A stretch of 64,000 nt of DNA from HK1 sp965202735 (GCA_965202735.1 OZ241844.1:3472001-3536000); one strand, 5' to 3'. Shown: positions 25,484 through 34,337, counted from the first letter of the stretch. Notes: generated from the sequence alone by a model not told the origin. Numbers and translations: made by a program.

Positions 25484-25942
25484 GTGGCGGACCGGGCTGA
25501 CTGGAAGTCGCCGCCGGAAGAACGGCTGATGGACGGACCAGCGCTATCGCTGGACGAGTACGCGGACGCGGTCGAAGCGGGCTGGACCCACCACGAGCTG
25601 GTTCGCGCCATCATCCACGACCTGCCACGGCGCTTCCACGCGCTCACGGACACAGAGCAGGAGAGCGTCCTGAAGCTCCCGCCAAGGCTCACGCATACGC
25701 GATGGGACGCACTGCTGGCCGCGACCGCCGAACACATCGCCGCCCTGCATGGGCACGCGGCGCCGAGCTGGGTCGATGAACCGAAGCGCTTCCTGGCGGA
25801 GACCTGGGTGGTCACCGACGTTCACTGCATCCGAATGGACGCCATCGCGTTCGCGCCGGCGGCTTTCATTCGCCACGGCGCGCTGCCCGATCCGAAGGAT
25901 TTCGACCACCGCGGCGGGGAACGCCATGCCTGGCTCCCTTGA
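25484..25942 (+). CDS. Hypothetical protein, partner of nucleotidyltransferase-like gene
   Basis: The 152-residue soluble, acidic protein starts with GTG immediately after the yeeE stop, with GGGGAGG as ribosome site. It reads LSLDEYADAVEAGWTHHELV early and has a helical middle (LPPRLTHTRWDALLAATAEH). I recognise no named domain. Its 17-base overlap with the nucleotidyltransferase-like gene suggests the two act together, as in two-gene toxin-antitoxin units in which an unknown small protein precedes the transferase. Confidence 0.65.
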   Translation: MADRADWKSPPEERLMDGPALSLDEYADAVEAGWTHHELVRAIIHDLPRRFHALTDTEQESVLKLPPRLTHTRWDALLAATAEHIAALHGHAAPSWVDEPKRFLAETWVVTDVHCIRMDAIAFAPAAFIRHGALPDPKDFDHRGGERHAWLP

Positions 25943-26498
25943 CCGGGAGGCGCTGATCGAGCTGCTCGACGAGCTTGCCGAACGTCTCGAGCGACGCAGG
26001 GTACGAGCACAGGTCTACATCATCGGAGGCGCAGCGATGAGCCTCGCGTTCGATCGCACGCGAACGACGCACGACGTGGGCGCCAGAATCGACGCCGGAC
26101 ACGGTGCGTTGAGCGAAGCGGTGCAGGCGATCGCCGGGGAGAGAGGGCTCCCGGGAACATGGCTGAACGAACAGGCAACCGCCAACATGCCGAAAGCGCC
26201 CGACACGCGTGCGCGAACGGTCTACGACTCACCGTACCTCACGATTACCGGCGCATCGGCCGAGCACATTCTCGCAATGAAGCTCGAAGCGGGACGAGCG
26301 GCCGATGAAGACGACATCAGGACACTGATCCGCCACCTGCGGGTCCGGTCGATCGACGAAGCGCTGGCGGTACACGCCGGGCTGTTTCCCGAATCGACCC
26401 GGCGGACCAGGGCGAGACGGATCCTGTACGCAGTGCTCCACGGCCCGGGCACGGAGGGCCGACATGCGACGCCGCGGGGCGACGACGGCAAGAGCTGA
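25926..26498 (+). CDS. DUF6036-like nucleotidyltransferase-fold protein with altered active site
   Basis: The 190-residue protein has the nucleotidyltransferase start YIIGGAAMSLAFDRTRTTHDV (split here only for reading: GGAAMSLAF, about 38-46, and RTTHDVGARI, about 50-59), and later ASAEHILAMKLEAGRAADEDD. Members of this group pair GG-x-x-M with R-x-T-x-D-x-D. Here the second acidic residue is Gly (DVG instead of DVD), so metal-dependent transfer may be weak or lost. It overlaps the previous gene by 17 bases. A toxin-antitoxin or phage-defence role is likely by family only. Confidence 0.72.
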   Translation: MPGSLDREALIELLDELAERLERRRVRAQVYIIGGAAMSLAFDRTRTTHDVGARIDAGHGALSEAVQAIAGERGLPGTWLNEQATANMPKAPDTRARTVYDSPYLTITGASAEHILAMKLEAGRAADEDDIRTLIRHLRVRSIDEALAVHAGLFPESTRRTRARRILYAVLHGPGTEGRHATPRGDDGKS

Positions 26499-26972
26499 CC
26501 CCCCAATGAAGACCACTGCCCGTGCCGTCGGCGTCGGCGGTGGCGGTGGCCTGGCGGCTAAATGTCTCATCTGCCGAGCGCGACGTCGTCGGCGTCGGCG
26601 GTGGCGGCATTCGCACGCATCCTTCCGCGAAACCGCCGGCCGCGCGGGCTCGCCGCTTGCGGTGGCCGGCATCATCTCCGGCCGCGCGATCACGATGAAG
26701 GTGGAGTACCACATGCTCGACGAGATGGGCTTCCTTCCGGCGCTCGGGGCCGGTCTCGAGGAGCTGGCGATGCCGTGGCGGGCGACCGAGGAAGGCTGAA
26801 TGGCCGGTCGGCAGGTGTTGGCGGACCCGGCCGGACGCCCCGTGGCGCCGCACTCGCTACAATGGGGCCTCGACGGCCGCTCACCCGATACCGGGCCGCG
26901 GCCGGTCATGGGCGGGTTCGAGCGTGCCGCGCCACGACGCTCGGGACACAGTATTCCGGAGCCTTGTCGATC
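26499..26972. other. Repeat-bearing gap with yeeE remnant and short duplications
   Basis: The gap holds GTCGGCGTCGGCGGTGGCGG twice (about 26527 and 26587), the yeeE remnant at 26648-26799, and a duplicated gene start: ATGGGCGGGTTCGAGCGTGC at about 26908 resembles ATGAGCGGGTTCGAGCGCGC at 26973, the start of the Rieske gene. Otherwise it is empty. Confidence 0.55.
26648..26799 (+). pseudogene. Remnant of a second yeeE gene (3' end only)
   Basis: The frame reading GSPLAVAGIISGRAITMKV and EYHMLDEMGFLPALGAGL then EELAMPWRATEEG matches the last 50 residues of the YeeE protein at 24329-25483 (GSFIALASILFGSAITMKV..., EYHMLDDMGF..., KELAMPWRDTGED). The upstream three quarters of the gene are gone. 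The match is clear but not identical, so this was a diverged paralogue rather than a fresh copy. The unit 25484-26498 is thus bracketed by two yeeE ends. Confidence 0.85.
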
Positions 26973-27290
26973 ATGAGCGGGTTCGAGCGCGCCGCCGCCC
27001 TCGCCGACATCCCCTCCGGCGCCATGCGGTGCGTGCCGGTCCGGGGGCGCGACGTGCTGGTCGCCAACGTGGACGGCGAGGTGCTCGCCACCGACGACAC
27101 CTGCACCCACGAGGACGCGTCGCTCTCCTGCGGAGTGCTCGACGGCGCGGTCGTACGGTGCCCGCTGCATGGGGCCACGTTCGACCTGCGAGACGGCGCG
27201 CCGCTCGACGAGCCGGCCGAGGAGCCGCTGCGGTGCCACGAGGTCAGGATCGAGGACGGCGCCGTCTTCGTCCGGCTGCGTGAGGAGTGA
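26973..27290 (+). CDS. Rieske-type [2Fe-2S] ferredoxin
   Basis: The 105-residue protein carries the two Rieske pairs CTHEDASLSCG and CPLHGATFDL spaced as in NirD/BphF-like soluble ferredoxins. Such proteins feed electrons to oxygenases or serve as small reductase subunits. The ATG at 26973 gives the usual length. Neighbours (YeeE, TrpD-like, MFS) do not identify a partner; Rieske oxygenases occur at 50075 but far away. Confidence 0.9.
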   Translation: MSGFERAAALADIPSGAMRCVPVRGRDVLVANVDGEVLATDDTCTHEDASLSCGVLDGAVVRCPLHGATFDLRDGAPLDEPAEEPLRCHEVRIEDGAVFVRLREE

Positions 27291-27565
27291 GGTCGGAGAA
27301 AGCCTGCATGGCCGTGATGGGCGGGAAGCCCGCGGGAGAAACCACGAGAGAGACGAGACGCGGGTCGGCTGATCCCATCAGGGCCAGCGGCGGAAACCCC
27401 GCATCGACAAGCTGGATACAAGAGTGCAACCTGCTTGACCGTCACACCGAAACCGGCCCTTGCGCTCCGGGAAGCGTCCATGCAGCGACCACGGCGACCT
27501 GCCCGGCGAGGTGGACGTCGAGCGCGTCAGGCAGTGACGTGAAGAGCGAGCCTGGAGAAATGGTC
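27291..27565. other. Intergenic region before the TrpD-like gene
   Basis: This gap of 275 bases has no gene. The downstream reading frame stays open across it, but codon use is atypical until about 27560, where GGAG precedes the ATGs. Confidence 0.5.
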
Positions 27566-28756
27566 ATGGCGATGTCCGAACCCACGCCACGAAGCGGGAC
27601 CGCCGAGGCCGGCCTCGAAGCCGCCACCGGCAACCCGGACGCCACCGGCGATGCGGACGCCACCGCCCTGATGCGCTCGATCATCCAGCGCATCGCCACC
27701 GGCCCCGAGCTCGGCAAGGACATCACCCGCGACGAGGCGCGGCGCGGGATGCGGTCGGTGCTCGACGGTACCGTCGACCCGGTGCGCGCCGCGGTCTTCC
27801 TCATCGCGCTGCGCATGAAGCGCGAGACCGACGACGAGAACCTCGGGGTCCTCGACGCGGTGCGCGAGACGACCGGCGCCGTCACCGCCCCGGTCGACGA
27901 GATCGTGGACCTGTCCGACCCCTACAACGGCTTCAACCGCAACCTCCCGGTGTCGGCCTTCCTCCCCGCGGTGCTCGCCGCGTGCGGAGTGCCGGCGATC
28001 TCGCACGGCGTGGAGTCGATGGGGCCGAAGTTCGGCGCCACCCACCATCGCGTGCTCGCCGCGTGCGGAGCCCCGGTCGCGGCGGCGCCGGCGGAGGTGC
28101 GCGACCGTCTCGCCGACCCGGAGACGGGATGGGCGTACTGCGACCAGTCGGTGTTCAACCCGAGGCTGCACGCGCTCGCGGAGCTGCGCTCGCTCATCGT
28201 CAAGCGCCCGGCGCTCGCCACCGTGGAGGTGATGGCGGGTCCGGTGCGCGGGCGGCGGCGGACCCACGTGGTCACCGGCTACGTGCACAAGCCCTACGCC
28301 CGGATCTACCTCCTCCTCGCCCGGCACGCGGGCTTCGACTCGGCGCTCGTCGTGCGCGGCATCGAGGGCGGCATCATTCCCTCGCTGCGCCAGAACGCGA
28401 AGGTGTGGACGTACCGGGACGGCGTGGACGGGCACGACTCGGACATCTCCCCCGCGGAGCTCGGCATCGAGCAGGCGGTGCGCGCGGTGCCCCTCCCGGA
28501 GGGCGTCGAGGGCTACCGGCGCAAGCGCGACGAGACCGGCGGCGAGGTCGACGGCGCCGCCATCGCCCGGGCCGCCGCCCGCGCCGGTGTGGAAGCCCTG
28601 GACGGGGCGCCGGGGCCGGCCCGCGACAGCCTGGTCTACGGCGCCGCCCTGGTGCTGCGCCATGTCGGCCGCGCGCGCCGGCTCGACGAGGCCGCCGCCC
28701 TGGTGCGGGCCGCGCTCGACGACGGCCGGGCGCGCGCGCGTTTCGAACGCCGGTGA
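27566..28756 (+). CDS. Anthranilate phosphoribosyltransferase-like protein (TrpD superfamily, non-canonical)
   Basis: The 396-residue protein has the helical N-domain (MRSIIQRIATGPELGKDI, AVFLIALRMKRETDDENLG) and the alpha/beta domain of TrpD/nucleoside phosphorylase III enzymes. The canonical GTGGD phosphate loop is replaced by SDPYNGFNRN, and it has HGVESMGPKFGATHHRVL where TrpD has its ribose-binding part. It therefore belongs to the YbiB/TrpD2-like side group rather than to tryptophan synthesis, and no trp genes are near. The ATG 27566 lies eight bases after GGAG; ATGs at 27560 and 27572 are alternatives. Its substrate is unknown. Confidence 0.75.
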   Translation: MAMSEPTPRSGTAEAGLEAATGNPDATGDADATALMRSIIQRIATGPELGKDITRDEARRGMRSVLDGTVDPVRAAVFLIALRMKRETDDENLGVLDAVRETTGAVTAPVDEIVDLSDPYNGFNRNLPVSAFLPAVLAACGVPAISHGVESMGPKFGATHHRVLAACGAPVAAAPAEVRDRLADPETGWAYCDQSVFNPRLHALAELRSLIVKRPALATVEVMAGPVRGRRRTHVVTGYVHKPYARIYLLLARHAGFDSALVVRGIEGGIIPSLRQNAKVWTYRDGVDGHDSDISPAELGIEQAVRAVPLPEGVEGYRRKRDETGGEVDGAAIARAAARAGVEALDGAPGPARDSLVYGAALVLRHVGRARRLDEAAALVRAALDDGRARARFERR

Positions 28757-28797
28757 CGGTCGCGCCCGACGCCGCCGCCCGACCCGAGGAGCCGAGG

Positions 28798-30030
28798 ATG
28801 GGACGCCAGGGCCCGAGCATCGAGACCCCCTACGGCTGGGTGGTGGTGTTCGCCTCGCTCGCCCTGCACAGCATCAGCCTCGGCGCCCCGACGATCCTGT
28901 TCGTCGCGCTGAAGCCGATCGCGGCGGACCTGGAGGCCGCGCGCGCGGTCCCCTCCATGGCGTACTCGCTGCTGATGATCGGCACCGGCATCGGCGGCAT
29001 CGCGATGGGCCGGTGGATGGACCGGCGCGGAGTGATGCAGCCGGTGCTCTTCGGCGCGGTGATGATCGCCCTCGGGGCGCTGCTCGCGAGCCACGCCGAG
29101 GGCCGGTGGAGCCTGTTCATCGCCACCGGCCTGCTCATGGGCCTGCTCGGCAAGGCGGCGATGATCGCGCCGCTGGTGGCCAACGTGACGCGCTGGTTCG
29201 ACCGGCGGCGGGGGCTCGCGGTGGCGATCATCACCTCCGGCCAGGGGCTGGCCGGCGCGGTGTGGCCGGCGGTGGTGCAGTACTTCAACGATCTCGTGGG
29301 ATGGCGGGGGACGTTCCTCTACTTCGCGGCGTTCGCGGCGGCGACGATGGTGCCGGCGGCGCTCCTGCTCCGGCCGCGCCCGCCGATCGTGGCCCCGGAT
29401 CGCTCCCCCGGAAGGAGCGGCGCCGACGAGCGGCGGGTGCTCGATCTGCCGCCGCACGTCGCGCAGATCATGCTGTGGGTGGCGGTGATCGGCTGCTGCA
29501 CGGCGATGTCGGTCCCCATCGTGCACCTCGTCAGCCACGTCACCGACCAGGGCTACACGCTGGAGCAGGGGGCGCGCGTCCTGTCGGTGCTGTTCGTGGC
29601 CGCGTTCCTGAGCCGGCTCGGCTTCGGCATGCTCGCCGACCGCATCGGCCCGGTACGCACCCTGCTCATCGGATCGGTGTCCATGGCCGCGATGCTGCTC
29701 GCCTTCGCGTTCACCACGAGCTACCCGGGTCTCTTCGTCGCCGCGCTGCTGTTCGGGCTGGGGTTCTCGGGCATCATGCCGTGCTACCCGCTGATCATCC
29801 GCCAGATGTTCCCGGTCGCCCAGTTGGGCGGGCGCATCGCCGCGCAGTACATGTTCGCGGCCGGGGGCATGGCGCTCGGCGGATGGCTCGGCGGCGTGAT
29901 CTTCGACCTGACCGGCAGCTACTCGCCCGCGTTCCTGGTCGCGTTCGGGTTCAATGCGATGAACTTCGCGGTGATGGGCTTCTTCCACTTCCGCCAGACG
30001 CGGCTCGCGCTCACCCCGCGGCCTGCGTGA
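28798..30030 (+). CDS. MFS transporter (oxalate/formate or monocarboxylate-type)
   Basis: The 410-residue protein has twelve predicted helices in two halves of six, with loop motifs MGRWMDRRGVM and MLADRIGPVRTLL between helices 2-3 and 8-9. Opening SIETPYGWVVVFASLALHS resembles monocarboxylate and oxalate/formate carriers. The ATG 28798 follows GAGGAGCCGAGG. The last 20 bases overlap the convergent CmcJ-like gene. The substrate is not evident. Confidence 0.85.
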   Translation: MGRQGPSIETPYGWVVVFASLALHSISLGAPTILFVALKPIAADLEAARAVPSMAYSLLMIGTGIGGIAMGRWMDRRGVMQPVLFGAVMIALGALLASHAEGRWSLFIATGLLMGLLGKAAMIAPLVANVTRWFDRRRGLAVAIITSGQGLAGAVWPAVVQYFNDLVGWRGTFLYFAAFAAATMVPAALLLRPRPPIVAPDRSPGRSGADERRVLDLPPHVAQIMLWVAVIGCCTAMSVPIVHLVSHVTDQGYTLEQGARVLSVLFVAAFLSRLGFGMLADRIGPVRTLLIGSVSMAAMLLAFAFTTSYPGLFVAALLFGLGFSGIMPCYPLIIRQMFPVAQLGGRIAAQYMFAAGGMALGGWLGGVIFDLTGSYSPAFLVAFGFNAMNFAVMGFFHFRQTRLALTPRPA

Positions 30031-30913
30031 CCCGCAACGGGCGCCCTCGGCCTTCGAACACGAGGCAGGTCCGCACCTCGATGCTCTCGCGCGGCGGGGC
30101 GTCCGGGTCCTGCCCCTCGAGCTGGAACGCGCCGTGCGGAGTGAACCGGGCGCGGCCGTCGTCGAGGCTGTCCCAGCCCTTGATGAGGAGCACCTCGTCG
30201 CGCTCCATGCGCGGCGCCCAGTACCAGCGCTGGTCCGGAGCGTGGGCGAGCTGGTAGATCTCGCCGACCCGGTCGGGGAACACCTGGTCGGTGGCGACGA
30301 GCTGGTCGGGATGCACGCTGCCCGCGTCGGCGAGCGCGATGGGCGTGCGCAGGACCGGCCCCCGGATCGGCCGCCACACGTTGACCTGCACGATGCGTCC
30401 GCCCGAGGACAGCACGCGATCGGCTTCCTCCGCCCCGAGCGCATCGGCCGCGCGCTTCGGCCCCGAGTCGACGGTGTAGTCCACGTGCACCCGGCTCGCG
30501 GGCCCGCGGAACCCGTCCGGGTTCGCCGCCCCCTCGGTGCTGTCGGAGCGGCGGGTGTGGTCGAAGACCGCGACCCGGTCCGCGCCGGTCACCCCGGCGA
30601 GCAGGGCTTCGAGCTCGCGGTCGTAGACGCCGGCGATGGCCTCGTCGTCGTACAGATCCTCGACCGCGGTCTCGTGCCGCACCAGGAGGAACCCGTGGCG
30701 GTCGAGGGAGAGCCGGTCCGCGACCCGCCGCATGTCGCGCACGTCCACGTGGCGGACCTCGGTCTCGAAGTGCACGCGCGGCTCGCCGCCGGTGAGCGCG
30801 GCGCTCTCGAAGTACGGCTTGGCGTCCTGGGGGACGATGAACGTCAGCGCGCCGCGCACGTCGTTCGCGCTCGCGGGGCGGGCGGGCGGGACGGGGGTCG
30901 CGTGGGGAGTCAC
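30011..30913 (-). CDS. CmcJ/NvfI-family oxidoreductase
   Basis: The 300-residue protein has the cues of the CmcJ/NvfI/gibberellin-desaturase-like family: RHVDVRD, RVHVDYTVDSGPKR with the His-x-Asp pair, QVNVWRPIRGPVLRTPIALAD and a late FTPHGAF His. These residues would bind iron in a 2-oxoglutarate-type fold, although members of this family act in diverse secondary or catabolic reactions. The start at 30913 gives the full length. It is tail-to-tail with the MFS gene. A functional link is possible but unproven. Confidence 0.82.
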   Translation of the reverse strand: MTPHATPVPPARPASANDVRGALTFIVPQDAKPYFESAALTGGEPRVHFETEVRHVDVRDMRRVADRLSLDRHGFLLVRHETAVEDLYDDEAIAGVYDRELEALLAGVTGADRVAVFDHTRRSDSTEGAANPDGFRGPASRVHVDYTVDSGPKRAADALGAEEADRVLSSGGRIVQVNVWRPIRGPVLRTPIALADAGSVHPDQLVATDQVFPDRVGEIYQLAHAPDQRWYWAPRMERDEVLLIKGWDSLDDGRARFTPHGAFQLEGQDPDAPPRESIEVRTCLVFEGRGRPLRVTQAAG

Positions 30914-31007
30914 GGGCAGCGCGTTCCTCAGTCGTCGGGCGTGGCGGCGCGATCATGCCATGTCGGGCGGTTTCCCGTGCGGCGGCGCGGCATCGAGGCC
31001 CCGGAAA
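30914..31007. other. Short gap, remnant continuation unclear
   Basis: Together with 31008-31291 this forms a 380-base stretch between two minus-strand genes. The part nearer the CmcJ-like gene shows no recognisable coding sequence. Confidence 0.4.
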
Positions 31008-31295
31008 GCATTCCCTGATTTCGGAGCCGTGATGCTGCGAGAGCCACTGCCAGCGCTCTGGCCGGGTTGTTGCCGGCACGAAGCCCAGCGCGTCGTCGGG
31101 CGGTGACAGCATGGGCGGTCGTACTCCTCCGGGGATGCTTGTGGAAGCCGCCGGGACGCATTCCCGAGTCACCGCATGGCAGGACGTCATCGGCGATGTC
31201 GCGCGGCGCGGTACCCGATGCTCATCCGGTCCGTGACGCAGCATGTTCGCTTCGATGACGCCCTCGAAGACCTGCTCGGAAATCGGGTTGATCAC
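31008..31295 (-). pseudogene. Remnant resembling type I restriction subunit HsdR (N-terminal)
   Basis: A GTG at 31295 overlaps the Fic stop (GTGA) and begins INPISEQVFEGVIEANMLRHG, like the opening of HsdR-type proteins. After a non-matching middle the frame reads DDALGFVPATTRPERWQWL and SQHHGSEIRE, which recalls the 'F-x-x-ATQP-x-x-W-x-x-L-x-x-x-HG' segment of HsdR. The nuclease and helicase domains are missing. fic genes often lie next to hsd genes, which supports the reading. The middle part is degraded or replaced. Confidence 0.55.
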
Positions 31296-32452
31296 AGCGC
31301 CTCGGTCCCCTCGCCGAGGATGGCGAGGTAGCGCCCGTAGCCGAACAGGCGATTCCGCTTCCGTCCGGTCAGCTCCTGCGCCATGCCCATCTCCTCGAGG
31401 ATCTTCATCCCTGTGGACACCGCCGGAAATGAAAGCCCGGTGCGATCGGCCAGCTTCTGAAGTGAAATGATCGGGCGCTCCTGCAACGCCTGATGGACGC
31501 GTAGCGCCGACCCCGAGGCGCGGCCTCTCTGCCGGATCCGGACCTGATCCTCCTGGAACAGCGACAGAAGCCGCTGCGCGGTAGATACCGCCTCTTCCGA
31601 GGTTTGCGTCACGCCGTCGAGAAAGAACGCGAGCCACGCCTCCCAGTCGCCCGTCCGCCGCACCTCGTTGAGCAACGCGTAGTAGTCGTCGCGATGTCTC
31701 TTGAAGTAGAGGCTCGGATACAACAGCGGTTCTCGCAGCACTCGATCGTGACACAGCATCAACGTGATCAGCAGGCGCCCGATCCGCCCGTTGCCGTCAA
31801 GGAAGGGGTGGATGGTCTCGAATTGCACATGGGCGAGTCCCGCTCGCAGGAGCACGGGCAGCCCGGAATCCCGCTCGTGGAAGAATCGCTCCAGGTCGGA
31901 CATGCAGTCGAGAACCGCACTGACCGGTGGCGGAACGAAACGCGCGGTTCCCGGGCGACGGCCGCCGATCCAGTTCTGGGAGCGTCGGAACTCTCCCGGG
32001 TCCTTGTCGCTGCCCCGGCCTCGCGCCATCAGCTTGGCGTGCATCTCGCGGATGAGGCGGTTGCAGAGCGGAAAGCCCTCGCGCAGTCTCCGCAACCCAT
32101 GCTCCAGCGCCATCACGTAGTTCGAGACTTCGATGACGTCATCAAGAGGGACACCGGGCACCTCGTCCATCTCGAACAGCAGGAGATCCGACAGCGACGA
32201 CTGCGTGCCCTCGATCTGCGAGGACAGCACCGCCTCCTTCCTGACGTAGCGGTAGAGTAACAGGTGGGTGTCGGGTAGCAGAGTGGAGAGGCTGTCCACG
32301 CGACCCAGCGCCAGCAACGCCCTCTCGAAGGAGCATTGCAGGGCCGACAGGTCCAAGGCAGGCTCCGGCGGCAGCCTCGAGGGCACGAACGCCCGGACGG
32401 TCTCGCCGCCAACTGTCGTGGCTTCGTATCGGCCGGTTTCGCCTCGCTGCAT
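31292..32452 (-). CDS. Fic-family protein (adenylyltransferase) with autoinhibitory motif
   Basis: The 386-residue protein has an N-terminal Fic_N part, an inhibitory motif SSQIEGT (form S/T-x-x-x-E-G/N) ahead of the core, the catalytic HPFLDGNGRIGR and a C-terminal winged-helix (SLQKLADRTGLSFPAVSTGM). Fic enzymes move AMP from ATP to a protein hydroxyl; the Glu of the inhibitory motif restrains them until needed. ATG 32452 (MQRGETGRYEATTVGGE) is the usual start for this class. It sits upstream of an HsdR-like remnant, a common place for Fic genes in type I restriction loci. The target is unknown. Confidence 0.9.
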   Translation of the reverse strand: MQRGETGRYEATTVGGETVRAFVPSRLPPEPALDLSALQCSFERALLALGRVDSLSTLLPDTHLLLYRYVRKEAVLSSQIEGTQSSLSDLLLFEMDEVPGVPLDDVIEVSNYVMALEHGLRRLREGFPLCNRLIREMHAKLMARGRGSDKDPGEFRRSQNWIGGRRPGTARFVPPPVSAVLDCMSDLERFFHERDSGLPVLLRAGLAHVQFETIHPFLDGNGRIGRLLITLMLCHDRVLREPLLYPSLYFKRHRDDYYALLNEVRRTGDWEAWLAFFLDGVTQTSEEAVSTAQRLLSLFQEDQVRIRQRGRASGSALRVHQALQERPIISLQKLADRTGLSFPAVSTGMKILEEMGMAQELTGRKRNRLFGYGRYLAILGEGTEAL

Positions 32453-32642
32453 GGGGAGATGTCCTGTTGAACAAATCTGAATAGCGTGCGTCGTTATTAA
32501 TACATATTGGGTAAATATAAACGAAAAGAACATCCCGAGCAAAATCCACACCGCCGGTGGCGACCGCGCCGGCATCACGAGGATGCTCCCCCGCACATCG
32601 ACATGACTGCGATGCGCGCTTCGTGAGATCAGGTCGTGAAGT

Positions 32643-32765
32643 CAGCGATTCCCGCTCACGCCCGGAGAGGCCGTGCCGTGGTGGGATTCTGGCGCGACTT
32701 CGACCTTCAGGGCGTCCAATCGAAGGAATTTCAGGAGCATGTTCCCGCTTGGCGGGAATTGCTTG
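32643..32765 (-). repeat. Interspersed repeat family B, copy 3 (inverted)
   Basis: Read on the minus strand it begins CAAGCAATTCCCGCCAAGCG and ends GCGTGAGCGGGAATCGCTG, matching the inverted-repeat ends of copies 1 and 2 with one inserted base at the left end. It fills the gap between the Fic gene and mttB, ending 16 bases from the mttB stop. Confidence 0.8.
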
Positions 32766-32780
32766 CGTGAATTGCTCACG

Positions 32781-34337
32781 CTACCGCCCTGCAGGCGATT
32801 CCAGCAGCACGCGGAACTCCGCCCGCAGCCCCGCATCCACGCTCGGCGGGATGTGGGCAGGGAAGTGGCGGGACAGCGTCTCGCGCACCCGCTCCGAGGC
32901 CCGCTCGACGACGTCCGTCGAGCCCTGCTCGCCCCACTCCTTCGGGCTCGCGCGATCGCCGACTTCCGGATACACGTACTCGCTCTGCATGAGCCCGAGG
33001 GTCTGGGGATGCCCGAGGAAGTGGTTCGGGCCCTCGGTGCACACCTCGCGCATGGTCTCGACCGACAGGCTCTCGTCGTCCACGTCGACCCCGCGCACCG
33101 AGCGGTTGACCGCGCCCAGCATGTCGCTGTCGATGACGAAGCTCTCCAGGCACACCCCGAGCAGGCTCCCCAGCATGCCCGCCGACTCGTAGACGAGGTT
33201 CGCCCCGGAGTGTCCGGCCAGCGCCGTGGTGTAGCCCTTCTCGTAGCCGGCCTGGGCATCGGGGAGCTTGGAGTCCGCCATCCCGGCCGCGACGCCGGTC
33301 GGCAGGTCGTAGAACCGGCCCATCTGGGCGCACGCCGCCATCAGCACCGCCTGCTCGCCGCTGCCCCCGCTCATCGCCCCGGTGCGGAGATCGGAGACGA
33401 ACGGCCACGGTCCGAAGATCGCCGGGTGTCCGGGCGAGAGCGCGTTGACGTAGACGAGCCCGGCCAGCACCTCGGCCACCTCCTGCACCACCGCGCCGGC
33501 GAGCGCGGCGGGGCTGGTGGCGCCGGCCTGGCCCGCCGCGAGCAGCAGCACCGGCATCCCGCCGCGCACCGCCGCCTCCAGGCACCGGCACGCGTCCTCG
33601 GCGAAGCGCAGCGGCGGCACCACGAAGCAGCTCGACATGCTGACGAAGGGCCGCGCCCGCCAGCGCGCCTCGTCCCCCGCGACCCGGTGCAGCATCGCGA
33701 GCGATTCGTCGACGTGCTCGGGCTGCACCCAGCTCGACCCGACGTGCTTGGCGGTGCCGGAGACGGCGGCGTAGCAGGTGTTGAAGTCGAGGTCGCGCGG
33801 GTCCTCCATGTCGCGGCACACGATGGGCCGCTGGAAGAAGTGGATGTGCTCCAGGGTGTCGACGAGGCGGGCGATGTCGTAGAGGTCCCGCAGGGTGGAT
33901 TCGCGGTACTCGCGGGTGCGGGGATCGACCATGTGCACCGCAGCGCCGGCGGTCCCGAAGTACACCCGGCTCCCGGAGAGCTCCAGGTCGTGCCGGGGGT
34001 CCTGCCCGTGGAGCACGATGTCGCGGGCGGCCTTCGCCACCGTGTCCTCGACGAGCGCGCGGGGAAAGAGGAGCCGGCCCTCGGGGCTGAGCCGCCCGCC
34101 GACGCCGGTGACCGCTTCGATGCAGCTCGGGATGGCCTCCGACAGCCCGACCCGCTCCAGCACGTCGAGCGCGGCGGCGTGGATGCGCCGCACCGCGCTC
34201 TCGTCGAGGGGCCGGTACCGGCCACCCGGCATGCCGGGGCGTACCGCCTTCTCCTCTTCGCGCAACGGGGCCGCCCGGAGCCTGTGCCGTGCCGACCTTC
34301 CGCCCATGCGCCGACCGCCGACCGCCGCCTCGCTCAT
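32781..34337 (-). CDS. MttB-family (COG5598) methyltransferase, non-pyrrolysine type
   Basis: The 518-residue protein belongs to the trimethylamine/glycine-betaine methyltransferase family: ALDVLERVGL near the N-terminus, PFVSMSSCFVVPPLRF, AGMADSKLPDAQAGYEKGYT and a C-terminal HFLGHPQTL segment. Archaeal MttB reads an amber codon as pyrrolysine; here the frame has no TAG, so it is a member of the non-Pyl group in which MtgB demethylates glycine betaine or related quaternary amines onto a corrinoid protein. No corrinoid protein gene is adjacent. ATG 34337 follows GGGAGG. It is divergent from the enolase-superfamily/TRAP operon across a family B repeat. The window also encodes B12 synthesis. 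Confidence 0.88.
   Translation of the reverse strand: MSEAAVGGRRMGGRSARHRLRAAPLREEEKAVRPGMPGGRYRPLDESAVRRIHAAALDVLERVGLSEAIPSCIEAVTGVGGRLSPEGRLLFPRALVEDTVAKAARDIVLHGQDPRHDLELSGSRVYFGTAGAAVHMVDPRTREYRESTLRDLYDIARLVDTLEHIHFFQRPIVCRDMEDPRDLDFNTCYAAVSGTAKHVGSSWVQPEHVDESLAMLHRVAGDEARWRARPFVSMSSCFVVPPLRFAEDACRCLEAAVRGGMPVLLLAAGQAGATSPAALAGAVVQEVAEVLAGLVYVNALSPGHPAIFGPWPFVSDLRTGAMSGGSGEQAVLMAACAQMGRFYDLPTGVAAGMADSKLPDAQAGYEKGYTTALAGHSGANLVYESAGMLGSLLGVCLESFVIDSDMLGAVNRSVRGVDVDDESLSVETMREVCTEGPNHFLGHPQTLGLMQSEYVYPEVGDRASPKEWGEQGSTDVVERASERVRETLSRHFPAHIPPSVDAGLRAEFRVLLESPAGR

Noticed and set aside
12322..26972. The island as a prophage or integrative element
   Set aside because: I see no integrase, structural phage genes, conjugation genes, tRNA target or flanking attachment repeats. 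It is better described as a stretch enriched in IS and defence-like genes.
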